A DNA stretch of 64,000 bases from Eutypella sp. D-1 (GCA_023313575.1 JAJTTP010000005.1:1798001-1862000), one strand, 5' to 3'. Positions 12,241-23,580 are shown, counted from the first letter of the stretch. The notes: a model not told the origin generated them from the sequence alone. Numbers and translations: made by a program.

Positions 12241-13782
12241 ATGAAGACCGTTCGAAACTACGCTTGGCGCCAGGTCAACCCTGGAGTATGGCAGCGCGAC
12301 ATCGATGAGCTTGAGGAGTTCTACGCGACCCTAATAGTTCTCTACGAGGGAAGCGGTCGCATGTTTTTCGGGATGACTGGGCACGTCTCTCTTTCTATTC
12401 AAATCACCAAAGGCCTGTTACCGGAGAATGCCGAGCTCGTGATTGACAAAGCCCTGGAAAAGGCATGGCTTGCTCTGAGATATTCCCACCCTACCCTGGC
12501 AGCCGAGGTCACTCAGAACGTCGAAAAGAACGAGTGGACCAAGACCTACCGTGAAATACAGAGCGAAGCAGAAAAGGATGCTTGGCTTGAGAGAACTCTC
12601 GTCCATGTCTCCAACGGCCAGACTGGCAATGAGTGGGCCAATTCAGATCCTCCTGCTCCCAAAGTTCCCACCATGTTCGTTCTGCATCTTCCTCCTAAAC
12701 ACGGAGATGCTAAATCTCCGACAATACGTCGGGACCTGGTTTTCCGGTCCCCACACGATATTATTGACGGAATCGGAACACTCATCATGCTCAACAACTT
12801 CATTACTCTTGCTGCGGAAGCTTATGAGAAGGGCGACGGTTATCAACCCCCGGCGTTGAACGGTAGTGAAATTTCGAACTTGAGTCCTTCGTATCGGCTG
12901 GCGGCCGAGGTCCCATCCGAGTTAACCCAGGCTCAAGTGGACAAAGTCCAACAAATGACGGCCCAAAAGGCCGCTGTGGTTTCTGATCCTACGGTCGAGG
13001 TCCTCGCACTTCCCTTTCGATCAGGTGCTGTAGTTCCAGGGCGTCACCAGCGCTTAGCACTCAACTTTAGCCAGGAAAAAACACGCCAACTTTTGACTGC
13101 CTGCAAGGCTGCTGGAGCTACGCCAACACATGTATTCCATGCTGCAGCCGCCATTGTGGTGCGAGATCTTCAAGATAAGCCTTCAGAAACCAAACGGGTC
13201 CGATACATCAACTACATCCTGCGAAACGAGCGATCAAAATGTGCTAAACCATATAACACGCCTAAGCACCCAGCCGGCGTCTACCACTCTATCTCTGGCC
13301 AGAGTCTCATAGTTGACATGGATCTACCCTCAGCCGGGGCCGAGTTGGACCCACAGGCCCGCAGAGACGAATTTTTCACGGTTCTCGACACCATAAAGCA
13401 ATTCTACCTCACGATCAAAGAAGACAAGGAACACCATATCCTGACGCCCAGTCTGTGGAGGCAAAGCATACCGCCGCTGCCTGCTTCTCCTCGGCCGCTC
13501 CCCGTGCCTCCTCCGAAGGAACACCCATCTGTATCAATCTCAAGTATGGGACGTACCGACGGAATCGTCTTCCCGGAGACTGGGGCTTTCAGCACGCGAG
13601 ATCCTTGGGTGACTGGCGAGGAACTTGGGAACGGCTTGGGGTTGTTCCTTGGTACATCTCGTGGCGAGTTATGCTTGAGCGCTGCATATAACGATGCATG
13701 GCATACTGAAGCCGACGTTGAGCGGTACCTAAAACGTTGCAAGGATGTCGTGCTCTCGAGTTTCGGCATTGGCCAGTCGTAG
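12241..13782 (+). CDS. BAHD/condensation-like CoA-dependent O-acyltransferase (Tri3-like)
   Basis: Intronless gene of 513 residues. The HxxxDG catalytic motif is present as SPHDIIDGIGT (His about residue 172, Asp about 176). A second-half segment GATPTHVFHAAAAIVV matches stand-alone fungal acetyltransferases of the trichothecene Tri3 and alcohol acyltransferase type. The protein would transfer an acyl group from CoA to a hydroxyl on a small molecule in the cytosol. The start is the first ATG; the frame is open 20 codons further with only a GTG. Such enzymes often decorate secondary metabolites, but no scaffold synthase lies in the window. The His-Asp dyad is intact. Substrate unknown. Confidence 0.8.
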   Translation: MKTVRNYAWRQVNPGVWQRDIDELEEFYATLIVLYEGSGRMFFGMTGHVSLSIQITKGLLPENAELVIDKALEKAWLALRYSHPTLAAEVTQNVEKNEWTKTYREIQSEAEKDAWLERTLVHVSNGQTGNEWANSDPPAPKVPTMFVLHLPPKHGDAKSPTIRRDLVFRSPHDIIDGIGTLIMLNNFITLAAEAYEKGDGYQPPALNGSEISNLSPSYRLAAEVPSELTQAQVDKVQQMTAQKAAVVSDPTVEVLALPFRSGAVVPGRHQRLALNFSQEKTRQLLTACKAAGATPTHVFHAAAAIVVRDLQDKPSETKRVRYINYILRNERSKCAKPYNTPKHPAGVYHSISGQSLIVDMDLPSAGAELDPQARRDEFFTVLDTIKQFYLTIKEDKEHHILTPSLWRQSIPPLPASPRPLPVPPPKEHPSVSISSMGRTDGIVFPETGAFSTRDPWVTGEELGNGLGLFLGTSRGELCLSAAYNDAWHTEADVERYLKRCKDVVLSSFGIGQS

Positions 13783-15449
13783 ATATTAGCCTAAATGTCG
13801 TTGTGCGACAGAATCGAAGGTTACGAGATCAGACATGTTTGACCTGTCTTGTAGCCATTACATTTGGTTAGTTGCTAGAGGCTGGTATAAAAATGTATTG
13901 GAGTATATTGCTGGCTTTTGATAGAAGCTGGCCTAGAGAAGAGTTAGGAAATAGTTCTCTCGATCATGTTCAGTATCTACTAGAACTATATCTAGATTGG
14001 CCCCTGAGAAGCTCTCTTGTGATGTGCCTTTTTCCCTAACAGAAGATTGGAAGTACATCGTAAAAGTTGCAGCTATCATCTGTTTACAACCTACGTGTTA
14101 CCAGATCGAGACTAGCATGATGTAATAAATACTTAGCTCAGCAGCTTCTACGAGCAATTCCTCTAAAGGGAACCGATCACCACTTCCAAGGCTGTTGCCG
14201 GCCCCGTTATATTAGATCAGACTTGTCCGTTCACTGTAAAATGAATCATCCGCGCCTACACATAAGACACATAATTCATGGCTCTAGTATTTAAAGGGGA
14301 GGTTAGGGGGAAAGCTGTCCCACCTTTTCTATAGTAATCAACAATAGGCCTATCATATTAGATGGAGCATCTTGTTTGTAGTAAGTAACTGGACCGTGGG
14401 AACATAGCGTGCTTTCTTATATACATTTTAGCGGGACCCTGCCACTTGCTTATGGGTGCTCCATAACGTACGTCTATCAGGATCTCATCATAGGTTGCAG
14501 ACCTCTCAGCCGCTCTCATGTAGCCTTAAGAAGGATCATTAATCTGGTCTATATCTGCATAACTGCTGAAGACAAGGATAAGGCTAAGGCGACCTCACCT
14601 TTCGTAACTACCAAGCCTAACCAATGATCGGTAAACCAGTGTCAAGCGCAATAAGTTACTTCTGATACTTGACTCATAATGATGTAGGAAAAGTCATTAC
14701 TTCAATACATAGAGCTCATATACTTCCTATAACCTATAGGAATTGCCAACAAGGGTAAGCTCACCATGTCTCATCATAGACTTGCATGGCATGTAGTCAC
14801 TGATGATGTCGGGAAGTACAATGATACTCGTGTGGCAGGTGATAACCGTAGGATTTTTATACTAATTCGGGTCAGGCCTAGTTCCCCGGCATACCCACGC
14901 GGCCACGCCCACGGGACGATCGGTGGCTTCCATTAATAGGAGGACTTGGCAAGAGCCAAGGTAGGGAGGCACGCAGTCCAATATGTTCCCTGACTGGACA
15001 CTGGACTTGCAATTGAACTTCTTGAATGGGTACTAGATTAGGTGGATAGGTCTATACGGAGTCAGATATTTACGTCGGTGGATGGGTGCAGTTTATTGCG
15101 AGCTTCAACTGCGTCCCAGATAACGGAACGGCGGATGCGCGTATACAGCTACTACGTGGTCACCTACGCGAGTTTATGAACCTTGTAGTCATACACAGTA
15201 AGTTCATGGAGCAGGATCGAATATTATATATAAGGGCTACATTTTCCAAGTTGCCAGTCCATAAATAAGGTTCACAGAAAGCATATTCATTTTGCCCAAT
15301 GATTTATCCACTTACTGGCTCTCCTAGCCCTGTGCCAAGCCCCATACTTGACCTATCTGCACCTGTTCTTACATAGGTACATGGGGGAAAAGGGACGCTG
15401 CTCCATCAACTTCTTGTGAAGAAGCTTCTATACACTAATTCCTGGCACG
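13783..15449. other. Intergenic, no gene recognised
   Basis: About 1.7 kb between two plus-strand genes, AT-rich. Frames stay under 75 codons. No repeat or RNA gene was recognised. The promoter of the next gene should lie near its right end; a TATATAAG-like stretch is near 15230. Confidence 0.5.
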
Positions 15450-16391
15450 ATGCAGTTCAAGGACATCGTACCGTCCCTCCTGCTTACGGCGCAGGCGCAC
15501 GCCGCCACCATCCAGCCGCGAGCAGACTCGCTGAACATACGGGCCATAACACTTAACATCCGATACGCAGCGGATGAGTCGGACCGTTATAAGGACGAGA
15601 AGCCGTGGGATGAACGCAAGGGATATGTCGCAGACCTACTGAAGACGCTGGCAGGGGACGCGACGGATTCGGGTGCGGTACCGGTGATTGGTTTACAGGA
15701 GGCGGAGCACGACCAGCTTGCAGACATCAAGAAGGACCTCGGGGACGACTGGGACCACGTGGGCACGGGTCGTGACGACGGCAAGGAGAAGGGCGAGTAT
15801 AGTCCGATACTGTATGAGAAAAGTGTGGTCAAGCTGGTCAACAGCACGCAGCTGTGGGTCTCGAAGACACCCGAGAAACCGTCCAAATGGCCCGGCACGA
15901 ACAGTCCCCGCTACGCCATCGCGGCGGTGTTCGATCACGCGGGTACGGGCGGGCGCTTTATCGCCGCCAATACGCACTTAGACAGTAGAAGCAACGAGGC
16001 GCGGTCTGCGGGCGTCAAAACTGCTCTGGACTGCATTAGATATATGCAGGTGGGGAACGGTTACCCGGTCCCGGCTGCCCTGACGGGTGACTTTAACTCG
16101 GAACCCGGGGACGAGAACGATGCTTATTCCACGGTGATCGAAGACGGTTACCTCAAAGATGCGTATAACGAGACCTCTGAGAATAACCGTGTTGGCCCCT
16201 GGGACACCTATGCGGGCTTCGATTCCGACGAAGAGGAGATGCGCCTGGACTTCATCTTCCTTGGTCATGCCCACAAAGCCTCATTTATTCCTACCCACTA
16301 CGAGGTTGTGGAGGGTAACGTTAAGGATGGAGTCATATTCAGCGACCACAGAGCAGTCTACGCCGACCTCGAGATCAAGAAAGACGAATAA
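15450..16391 (+). CDS. Secreted endonuclease/exonuclease/phosphatase-fold protein
   Basis: Intronless, 313 residues, with a short secretion signal (MQFKDIVPSLLLTAQAHA, then a dibasic-free mature start). The EEP (DNase I-like) motifs occur in order: LNIRYAA, VIGLQEAEHDQL (metal-binding Glu), YSPILYEK, ANTHLDSRSNEAR (catalytic His), LTGDFNSEP (Asp/Asn), RLDFIFLG and SDHRAVYADL (terminal Asp-His). All catalytic positions are retained. Related fungal proteins are annotated as secreted phosphodiesterases or nucleases; extracellular nucleic acid or phosphoester hydrolysis is a reasonable inference, but the substrate is not determined by sequence. Confidence 0.85.
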   Translation: MQFKDIVPSLLLTAQAHAATIQPRADSLNIRAITLNIRYAADESDRYKDEKPWDERKGYVADLLKTLAGDATDSGAVPVIGLQEAEHDQLADIKKDLGDDWDHVGTGRDDGKEKGEYSPILYEKSVVKLVNSTQLWVSKTPEKPSKWPGTNSPRYAIAAVFDHAGTGGRFIAANTHLDSRSNEARSAGVKTALDCIRYMQVGNGYPVPAALTGDFNSEPGDENDAYSTVIEDGYLKDAYNETSENNRVGPWDTYAGFDSDEEEMRLDFIFLGHAHKASFIPTHYEVVEGNVKDGVIFSDHRAVYADLEIKKDE

Positions 16392-16968
16392 CAAAGCAGG
16401 GGAGAGAAAAATGCCGGAGACAAAGGATGAGGGTGTGAAACGCATTGCTAGCATGCATTCTTTCGAGAAGTGGCGGTGTTGGGAATACGAACCCTAGTGC
16501 CCCCGACTTGTCAAAAAGCTTGATTTATTTTAGTCTTTTGCATACTGTAAGGCATGCACCTAATGTGTTGTGTAGCACTAACCGTAGGTAGACAAGTAGA
16601 CTAGGGCCATAGCAGTAGCAGTTAGTGAAACAATCACAGAGATCGCAAGTTGAGAACGGGGCGGGCGTTGAACAAATGCACGAATCATCCAGGCAACCAG
16701 GGAGGCTTATTTGATCAAGGCACGCACAGCCCCATGACCCTCGGTGTTGAAATTCGTATTCATAGATATATCTCGTTCATTCGAGTCAATGCTTGAGAAC
16801 CTGATTACCAGAACACCGTGAATGACGTGCATTAATGAATAAACCCAAACCATCTGCGGTAGAACGCCCCCCACCTCTCCCCAGATTACTGATTGATGTT
16901 ATACACGATGGACGATAGTGTTTTCGTAGAAAAATAAAACCACCAAGCACGTGATAATTCGGCAACGA
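16392..16968. other. Intergenic between convergent genes, nothing seen
   Basis: Holds the 3' ends of the phosphodiesterase-like gene (plus) and of the small two-exon gene (minus). No open frame or repeat of note. Confidence 0.5.
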
Positions 16969-17358
16969 TCAATTGCTCTTCCCCTTGGTGCCGCCCATCG
17001 ACGACTGGACCGAGCCGCCGATGGTGCCCTCGGTAGTGAACTGCTTGCCGATCACGCCGTCCTTGTCGAGCGGGCCGCCGATTGTCTGGGCTGCACCGCC
17101 AAGGACTCCAGTTTCTGGACGGAATGTTAGATAGATCGTTCTAGATCAATTGAAGAATGTTTTTGTCCCTCTCAATGCATCACGTGGGCAATTGGTTGGT
17201 GGGAAATGCTTACCGGTGAACTGTTTACCGATAGCGCCCTGCTCGTCAAAGATCCTGGGCTTATCCTTGCCAATCCCCGCATTCGCCGGTGTCTCGACGG
17301 AGGAGGCGGTGCCAGTGCTCGTCTTGGAGCCGGTGTTCGAGCTACCATGGGAAGACAT
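16969..17358 (-). CDS. Small conserved-looking protein with two IGKQFT repeats, function unknown
   Basis: Two exons, 17358-17214 and 17114-16969 (intron 17115-17213, donor GTAAGC, phase 1), give 96 residues. The N-terminal third is Ser/Thr/Gly-rich. The rest has two copies of a short motif, each an acidic loop, GxIGKQFT, then a short gap and a glycine pair (GAIGKQFTETGVLGG and GVIGKQFTTEGTIGG). The C-terminus is GGTKGKSN. The same frame and motif continue across the splice, which is strong support for the model. I do not recognise a named family. The glycine-spaced repeats and lack of any signal peptide suggest a small soluble, perhaps stress-related protein, but that is conjecture. Confidence 0.75.
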
Positions 17359-18135
17359 TGTTGCTAGTGAGTTCAAGAGTTCAATGCTGGAAGTTGTTCG
17401 TTTCGTACGGGCCAATTCATGTAGATGATATTTACCAGTAGATGAAGTTGGGAGAAATGTAAAATGACTCCAAATAGGAAAGTCGCCGACATCAAATAAA
17501 ATAATATTGATACCTAGACACGGTGATGTCATCATGCCATTGTTAGAATCAAAACGTCAACGACTCTGAAGACTTCACCCAACCACTGCCCCTAGTCTCT
17601 CTGTCACCCCCTAACCTCCCCCACACATTCCAAAAGATCAAAGGGAAAAAAAAAAAACGAACTCTTCCGGCAATTGCACTATAGTAGATCTAAAGCGATT
17701 ATCTTAGTGTCTTTTATTCATCCATTAAGTAACTTCGTTGCCTATTTGTGTAATCTATAGAAATCTCGTAACGCCCCGCCTTGGCAAATTAGTAAAGGCC
17801 GAGAACATCAATGGGCCGGGAACGTCAATAAATTGCGGGGCTTATAATAAGTACACAGACGAGGAGTTGTAGTGATTCACTACATACACCAGGTCTCTCG
17901 GTATATAATCCGACCTTGGCCAGAGATACCTCACTTGTCTACCTCTTGACATTTCTACTTGGCTTGATAAAGTTTTTTTGTTCACATAAGCGTTGCCAAC
18001 CCCCCCCCCCCCCTATTTACTCCTTGACCGGCTAGGCCATCCATCCTTGTGATCCACTACCCACCTGGCCTGTACCTACGGAGCATCCTTGATTTACAGT
18101 CACCAACCGTGGAAGAAAAAGTGATAGTCTCAAAA
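17359..18135. other. Intergenic between divergent small genes, with a poly-C tract
   Basis: Contains promoters for the small genes on both sides. Notable sequence: an A run near 17646-17657 and a C run near 18001-18013. No additional gene seen. Confidence 0.5.
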
Positions 18136-18445
18136 ATGTCATCTACGATATCAATCGATTCGGAGTTTAGCGAATCCTCCGGCTCCCTTTTCCAAATGGT
18201 GCACAATGCCTTACACTCGAGGCGAGATTCCTCCGACGCACAACCCCCGAGATCATTACCGCTTGGGCATGAGATATTCGTATGTGCAGCCGGCATTTTA
18301 TTAATGGTCTGTCTAATTGGGCGGTCCCGCTAACCCGTGTTTCTAGGATATTCCTCGAGTCCCCTCTGCCGCACACCCTCGTGAAGCGAAGAAAGATGCC
18401 AGCATTGATCCCGACCATGATAGTAGAAAGAACGTGGTCCCGTGA
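18136..18445 (+). CDS. Hypothetical 80-residue spliced protein
   Basis: Exon 1 (18136-18279, 48 codons, starts MSSTISIDSE) joins exon 2 (18347-18445, starts DIPRVPSAAH, ends RKNVVP) through a textbook intron: GTATGT donor, GCTAAC branch, TTCTAG acceptor. The product is hydrophilic, rich in Ser, Asp and His, and not in any family I know. If the intron is retained, the frame instead ends after 17 more codons that form a hydrophobic tail (FVCAAGILLMVCLIG). Support is the splice consensus and open frames only. Confidence 0.45.
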
Positions 18446-18623
18446 TTCAGGCATATCTTGGTTGTGTGTGTGCAGGTGCTGCAGCGCAAGACCGTTCGAA
18501 GATGCAAGGGAGTCCGGGTTTCTACTCTTTTGACTGATGTAGCCAACAAGCGATTAGATTATAGCACGGCGCAATTGGAGTTTACTTCGTTTTCATTCAA
18601 GGGATATATCCTATAGTCCTACC

Positions 18624-19757
18624 TCAGAATGCTAGGACAATCTGGCCTAGGTTCTCTGTGGGCCTACCCAAAGTAACTGTCGCGCTCTTCTGTGTAAGAT
18701 CCATGACGATATTGAAGAGAGTCTCAAATGACCACTTGCCAGCACTCGCCCTATTGATGGCCCCAGGTTGCCCTTCCGTATCTTTGAAGAGCTCAAGTAT
18801 GCTTTCTCTCGTTTGCTCCACTCCCAGGGCAGAAGTCAGCTCCTGAATCCGTTGTAAGCGCCTGGGCGAGTCCTCGAGCCACGGGGGCTCATCAACGTCA
18901 CCATGCTCGAGAAGAAGGTGGTTGGTATGACAGAGGACTCCCTTTTCGTCCGCAGGGAGTTCCTTAACCCATTTAGACGTGCACTCTAGGCCGATCGACC
19001 CGGTCGCGTCGGCGACGAGGATATGCCCGCTGCCGGCGATCCCGAGCTTCTTGATCTTAGCGACAGCCGCCTCACGGGACTCGGACTCCAGGACGGCACG
19101 AAGGGCGAAGTGGATGGGGAGCTTGGTAGGATCCACCCCGCGGCAGCGAATTGCATTGAGGCAGCAGCCCACGCCACGCGCATTGAAGCCAATCTTGCCA
19201 ATGATCCCACCCTCTGTCACCTGCGCGATGTCCGGAATATCGGTGCCCGGTTGAGAGATGTGACAGACAATGAGGTTATCGCGCTGGCCAGTCTGCCAGT
19301 CCCAATTCTGGGCCAGAAAGGAGGACGGGGAAGCTGATCCGGTCCGCCACGCGAGGCTCGTACAACCATCGCTCGGGATGTCGACCTTACCGGCCGTGTC
19401 TGTAAAAAGACCGAACGTGATCTCCGTGCGCACATTGAGGGCAAGGATATCCAGGAATGGCCGCCCGGCTCCCTGCGCGATCCCGCGGATCTCCTCGAGG
19501 TACTTCGGCGCGATCTTCTCGAGTGGCTCGACGTACTTCGAGGCCTCCCCCACGACCTGTGACCAGCTCATCGAACATGATTCCTGAAAGAGCTGAGTGT
19601 AGAATTTGATCGAGCCCTCGATCTGCTCCTTGGCCAGGGACCCGTGGGAAACCCCTATCTGGCGAGATATTAGCCGCTCGCTGCTCTGCAAGTGATCACA
19701 CAGGGGTCATATTTAGTTTACCTCATGAGGGGTCCCCGAACACTGAATCTCGTGCAT
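18624..19757 (-). CDS. Acyl-CoA:6-aminopenicillanic-acid acyltransferase family protein (peptidase C45, NTN hydrolase)
   Basis: Two exons: 19757-19722 (12 codons, MHEIQCSGTPHE) and 19658-18624, with a 63-base intron (GTAAAC donor, GCTAAT branch). They give 356 residues, essentially the length of fungal penicillin acyltransferase (penDE/aatA, 357). The first join restores the family N-terminus, GTPHEIGVSHG. The autocatalytic cleavage site is PSDGCTSLAW, with the nucleophilic Cys near residue 111 after Gly, followed by SFLAQNWDW and the GIIGKIGFNARGVG core. The C-terminus is VLAF, not the ARL-type peroxisomal signal of penDE, so a cytosolic location is inferred. ACV synthetase and IPN synthase are absent nearby, so penicillin synthesis is unlikely; an amidohydrolase or acyl-transfer role on another amide is more plausible. 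Confidence 0.85.
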
Positions 19758-20326
19758 GTTGCGTATGGTAGAGAAACGTATAAATCGATTCGAAGAAAGT
19801 GGACTCAATTCACAATAACGATTCAGAAGCTTTGAGAGCAATGTCCTCTTTGGAAAACAAGTATGTCGAAATGTCCTTGCGAACATTGTATTGCCGAGTA
19901 TATCCGTCCGGTATATCCTTGGCGAAGTCCGAGGCGGGGTTTATAGTGCTGAGAGGTAGCACGGAACCAGCCTGAGCCTAGGTAAGTAAGGACCAACTAA
20001 ATAGTACCGTCACTTCGCCACCTGGTAAGGTAAAGGGGTGGTCTGGCATCCGGTCTGCCGGGCTTGCCCGGGCCAACGATTATTAGAAATAATAAACGTA
20101 ACTGGCTGATGATCCCCACTTTGCAGGTGGCTGTCCGGATGGACAAGGGCTAAGTGACATCCGCATCGGTACCTACAGCCTACTCTCTCTCCATTAACCT
20201 GCCAACCTGCCAGATCGTCTTAGAGAATGAATAACATTTTGCTACTGGAAATATAAACGAGGTGATGATTATTTCAATATAGTTCCCTCCAAGTATTATA
20301 CAGAGACCTAGTGCTGCGTAATGGAC
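19758..20326. other. Intergenic between two minus-strand genes, nothing seen
   Basis: Probable promoter of the C45 acyltransferase gene. No open frame, repeat or RNA gene recognised. Confidence 0.5.
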
Positions 20327-21363
20327 TTAAAAGTCGAGCTTTACTTTCAGCTTATCTCCCTTTATTATCTCATCCTTCTTTGCCTCCAGCTCCGGGAGAT
20401 CCCACGTAACATTGATGTACCTCCCAGCGAGCCATTCGCGCCTCTCCGATGTCAAATAGGCTACAGAGTCGCCAGAAAGTCCAGGGGTGTCCGTGAATGC
20501 TGTTCAAGTGGTTCAGTCAGCCCCAGATACCTAGTTTGTCAAAGTGTTTAGATAGGTCGATCCAAACTCACCAATTTGAAAAGGGGGAGGCAGTTGAGTC
20601 ACATCCCCAGCAATCCCAGTCGCGACGTTCCCCGGATGGATGGAGTACGCCAGGAAGCCCTGGTCTCCGTATTCGGCATTGATGAGCTCAGTGAACCGCA
20701 ACACTGCGAGCTTAGACACCTGGTAGGCTGGCAGTCCGGGGTTGAGGAGGTGGGCGCCGACAGAGGCGACGGTTACAAATGTCTTGTCGCCGCCAGACTC
20801 GAGCATCAAAGGAATAAAGGCACGTGCGACGAGGTACGGCCCGAAGACATTGACGTCGAACATCCTACGGAAGTCCTCCGGGTCGCCCTCAGTGACCTTG
20901 GCCATGCCAAAAATGGCCGCATTATTTACGACGATGTCAACGCGTCCGAACGTCTTCTTCACCTCTGCGGCGGCCTTCTCGACACTCGCGGGATCCGCCA
21001 CGTCGAACTTTAGGGGAAGTACCGCTGGCGCTGGCCTTCGCAGCGCTGCGGCGCCCTCCTGGATGGCCTGGGTGGTCGCAGAGAAGTCTGAACGCCCGCT
21101 GATCGCTATAAATGACGCCCCGGCTTTGGCGAAGGACACGGCTATGGCTCTACCCAAGCCCTTGCTAGCACCGGTAACGAAGACGGCCTTTCCCTTCAAA
21201 TTAAGCTTTGAAGGGTCGATGGCTGAGTAGGTATCACTATGGACAACCGAAGTAACATCATAGTCGCCTGATATAATGTCAGTCCACACGCTTGGGCGCC
21301 CTTGCAGTTAACAAACGTACCAGGCCCTTCAAGGGCGTTGTGGGATCCTTTTGGTGGGGGCAT
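20327..21363 (-). CDS. Classical short-chain dehydrogenase/reductase
   Basis: Three exons, 21363-21321, 21267-20572 and 20499-20327 (introns of 53 and 72 bases, donors GTACGT and GTGAGT), give 303 residues. SDR signatures: cofactor loop TGASKGLG (about 46-53), VVNNAA, catalytic Ser in VASVG (about 183), and YQVSK (Tyr 196, Lys 200). An Arg in SGRSD after the second strand suggests NADP(H) preference. The C-terminal exon (FTDTPGLSGD, REWLAGRYIN, TWDLPELE) matches a common fungal SDR subgroup. It catalyses NADP(H)-dependent oxidation or reduction of an unknown alcohol or ketone. The first exon is short but starts with the only suitable ATG. Confidence 0.85.
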
Positions 21364-22785
21364 GGTGATGGCTGGCTTCTTGGGCGAAAGAGCTATAGTT
21401 AATCAAAGAATTTTGATATTTGTTTCTCGAGGCACTGCAGGCATCCCAAGTCAACGGTTCGGCGCATTTTTATATGTGACTCGTGAGCACAACCTACGTG
21501 AGTGGCCCTCACTCATCGCCCATAGCACCGCCCTGACCGCATCTAGTTACGCTTACGTCGTCGCAGACCCCATGACCCGGGAAGATTTATAAGTATTCCG
21601 CGCGAGGTGGTTCATCTTGAACGATCATGGGGATATCAAATGTGTCTAAAAGCCGACGAATGCGGATCTAACGATCGGGACGGTTTGTCGACACCCCGTT
21701 TAAATAGGATAACTATCTAAAGGCCGAACAAACCTTAAAGCCGAATGGCGCTATTACCGATGAGACTTCAACTTGTTCACGGCACAAGATGAAATCTAGA
21801 GAAATTCGCTGAGCATAAGAAGTAAACCCTTATAGACCGGATTTTTGAGTTGATGGCGAAACAATTCCTAGAAAGCACATATTTCGTTGGGATGCCCGAG
21901 GTGGCTTATGCAGTGTGGTCGGGCGCCGTTCATCGTTGCACTAAATGATTTATCAGCCACACACACAGGATGGATGTAAGTAGTAAGTACTGCTTTATAA
22001 TCCACGATTATTCTAGACCTCTCACTTTACGGCAACAACTGTACACGAAATAAATACAGGTGTATTTCTCCTTGATTTTATAAACGAATTTTGCGCGGGA
22101 GACTCGCATCCGCTTGATGTTGACAAATAATTATCCTTACAACAAGCAGATTAATGGGATCTATAACGGTGTCACGTGATAGTGGGACAAAAGCGCTAAT
22201 ATATAGTGACCCCTTCCCCTGGTTTACACGCTACGGCAGGCTAAGATTCTCTATCAAAAAGGGGTTTCGCTCCCCCGTGTATCTAGAAAGGGGGCATAAT
22301 TCAATAAAAATGCGATTTCTACCTAAGTATACTATGGCGACCGCACAGTGACGTTCTGATTTCTATCTCTTACTCTGGACTTAAATCTATTGGCAAGTAA
22401 GTAAATAGACGGGGAAGGCTGGGCAATACCCCCTATATCTATCCTGCCTCCTATAGGCTACAGCTCAGATAACACTATATATATCTTCCTACTTTCAATC
22501 AATCATTTCTAAGCAACGCCAGTTATCAGTGCGACTTGCATATCTTCCTGATAGGTGTTCAGACGCTAAATAAGCATGTAACGCTGCTGCGGGGTAGCAG
22601 ATATATAGGACCAACCCGACTCCCCCGTCTTTTCTATCCTTTCTATTCTTTAGGTTTCAGACTACTTGTTCCTGATATACCGTATACTCCTCCTCTCACT
22701 TTAACCTCCCATCCCCCCACCCTACTAGAATAATGACACTACCCTATCCACGCCATCACAATTTATAAATTGTGCACTGGAGACC
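21364..22785. other. Intergenic, no gene recognised
   Basis: About 1.4 kb, AT-rich, between the SDR (minus) and the DUF7587 gene (plus). Frames stay under 100 codons with no family resemblance. Confidence 0.5.
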
Positions 22786-23337
22786 ATGGAACCAAGGCGC
22801 TTTTACCGCGCACAAAGCAATCAATCCTACACGCTTTACAACAAAGACGATGGATTTGAAGCGAAAGGTCATTATCATATGATGCCCTGTCACTGGCTTA
22901 ACGCGGAAAAGGTCGAATGCCATTTGGATTGGAGTGACCGCTCCCAACAACCCACTCCTTTTATTTCGGTATTCGATAATTACTGTCAGTGCATCTACCA
23001 GACACGTTAGCTTTGAAGATTGACCAAGTGCCCAGCGAAAGCGAGAGATCGAGCGTTATTCTTTGCCAGTCAGAAACACACGGGTATCTTCGTGGCGGAA
23101 ATAAAACTGGAAACCCCGCAAGCTACGGCCATCAGAATTGACTTCGCTGAAGAAGCTGTTGACCTGCCACTTCTGCAGAATATTGATGAGAAGACTGGTA
23201 CTACAAATGCAGAATTCGTCTCGGCTATTGAGGTTGTGAATAGCCTTGGGGTAGACTTTCATATTAGACAGAAGTCAGAGTGGTTGGCACTAGATTACAT
23301 CCCCAGATCCATCATTAGCAAGATTGAACGGTTTTGA
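22786..23337 (+). CDS. DUF7587-like fungal protein
   Basis: Exon 22786-22984 begins MEPRRFYRAQ and contains HLDWSDR and PTPFISVFDNY, the pattern of the fungal DUF7587 domain. An intron 22985-23035 (51 bases, GTCAGT donor, CCCAG acceptor) restores the expected ISVFDNYSKA continuation and removes two in-frame stops. The second exon has HTGIFVAEIKLE and runs to the stop at 23335-23337, giving 166 residues. Function is unknown; the domain is expanded in filamentous fungi and often lies in variable regions. The donor is weaker than its neighbours, so the splice is the main doubt. Confidence 0.6.
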
Positions 23338-23400
23338 TAGTTTGTTATGAAGTACCTAAAGCATTGACCTTTAAATTCTTGCTTCGGCCAATCCCTAGAT

Positions 23401-23580
23401 TGTCAGAGGTCATAGTACCAGGGTGATAGGTGCCCGCAAATACGACGGAGGCCCGCCAGAATCATATAGTATAAGGCCCAGAATAATATATCATAACGCC
23501 TTGGCCCGTATGAATATAGGGGGGGGGGGGGGCCAAGCCCCCTATATACAGACCTGGCTCCAGATAGCCCACCCTACGGG
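23401..23580 (+). repeat. Dispersed repeat copy B (possible solo LTR)
   Basis: This is the partner of 11149-11320 in the same orientation, similar over most of its length with scattered substitutions and small gaps. It contains a long G run (about 23519-23532) where copy A has only a short GGGG, so the G run arose after the copies diverged. It starts 64 bases after the DUF7587 stop codon. Confidence 0.6.
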
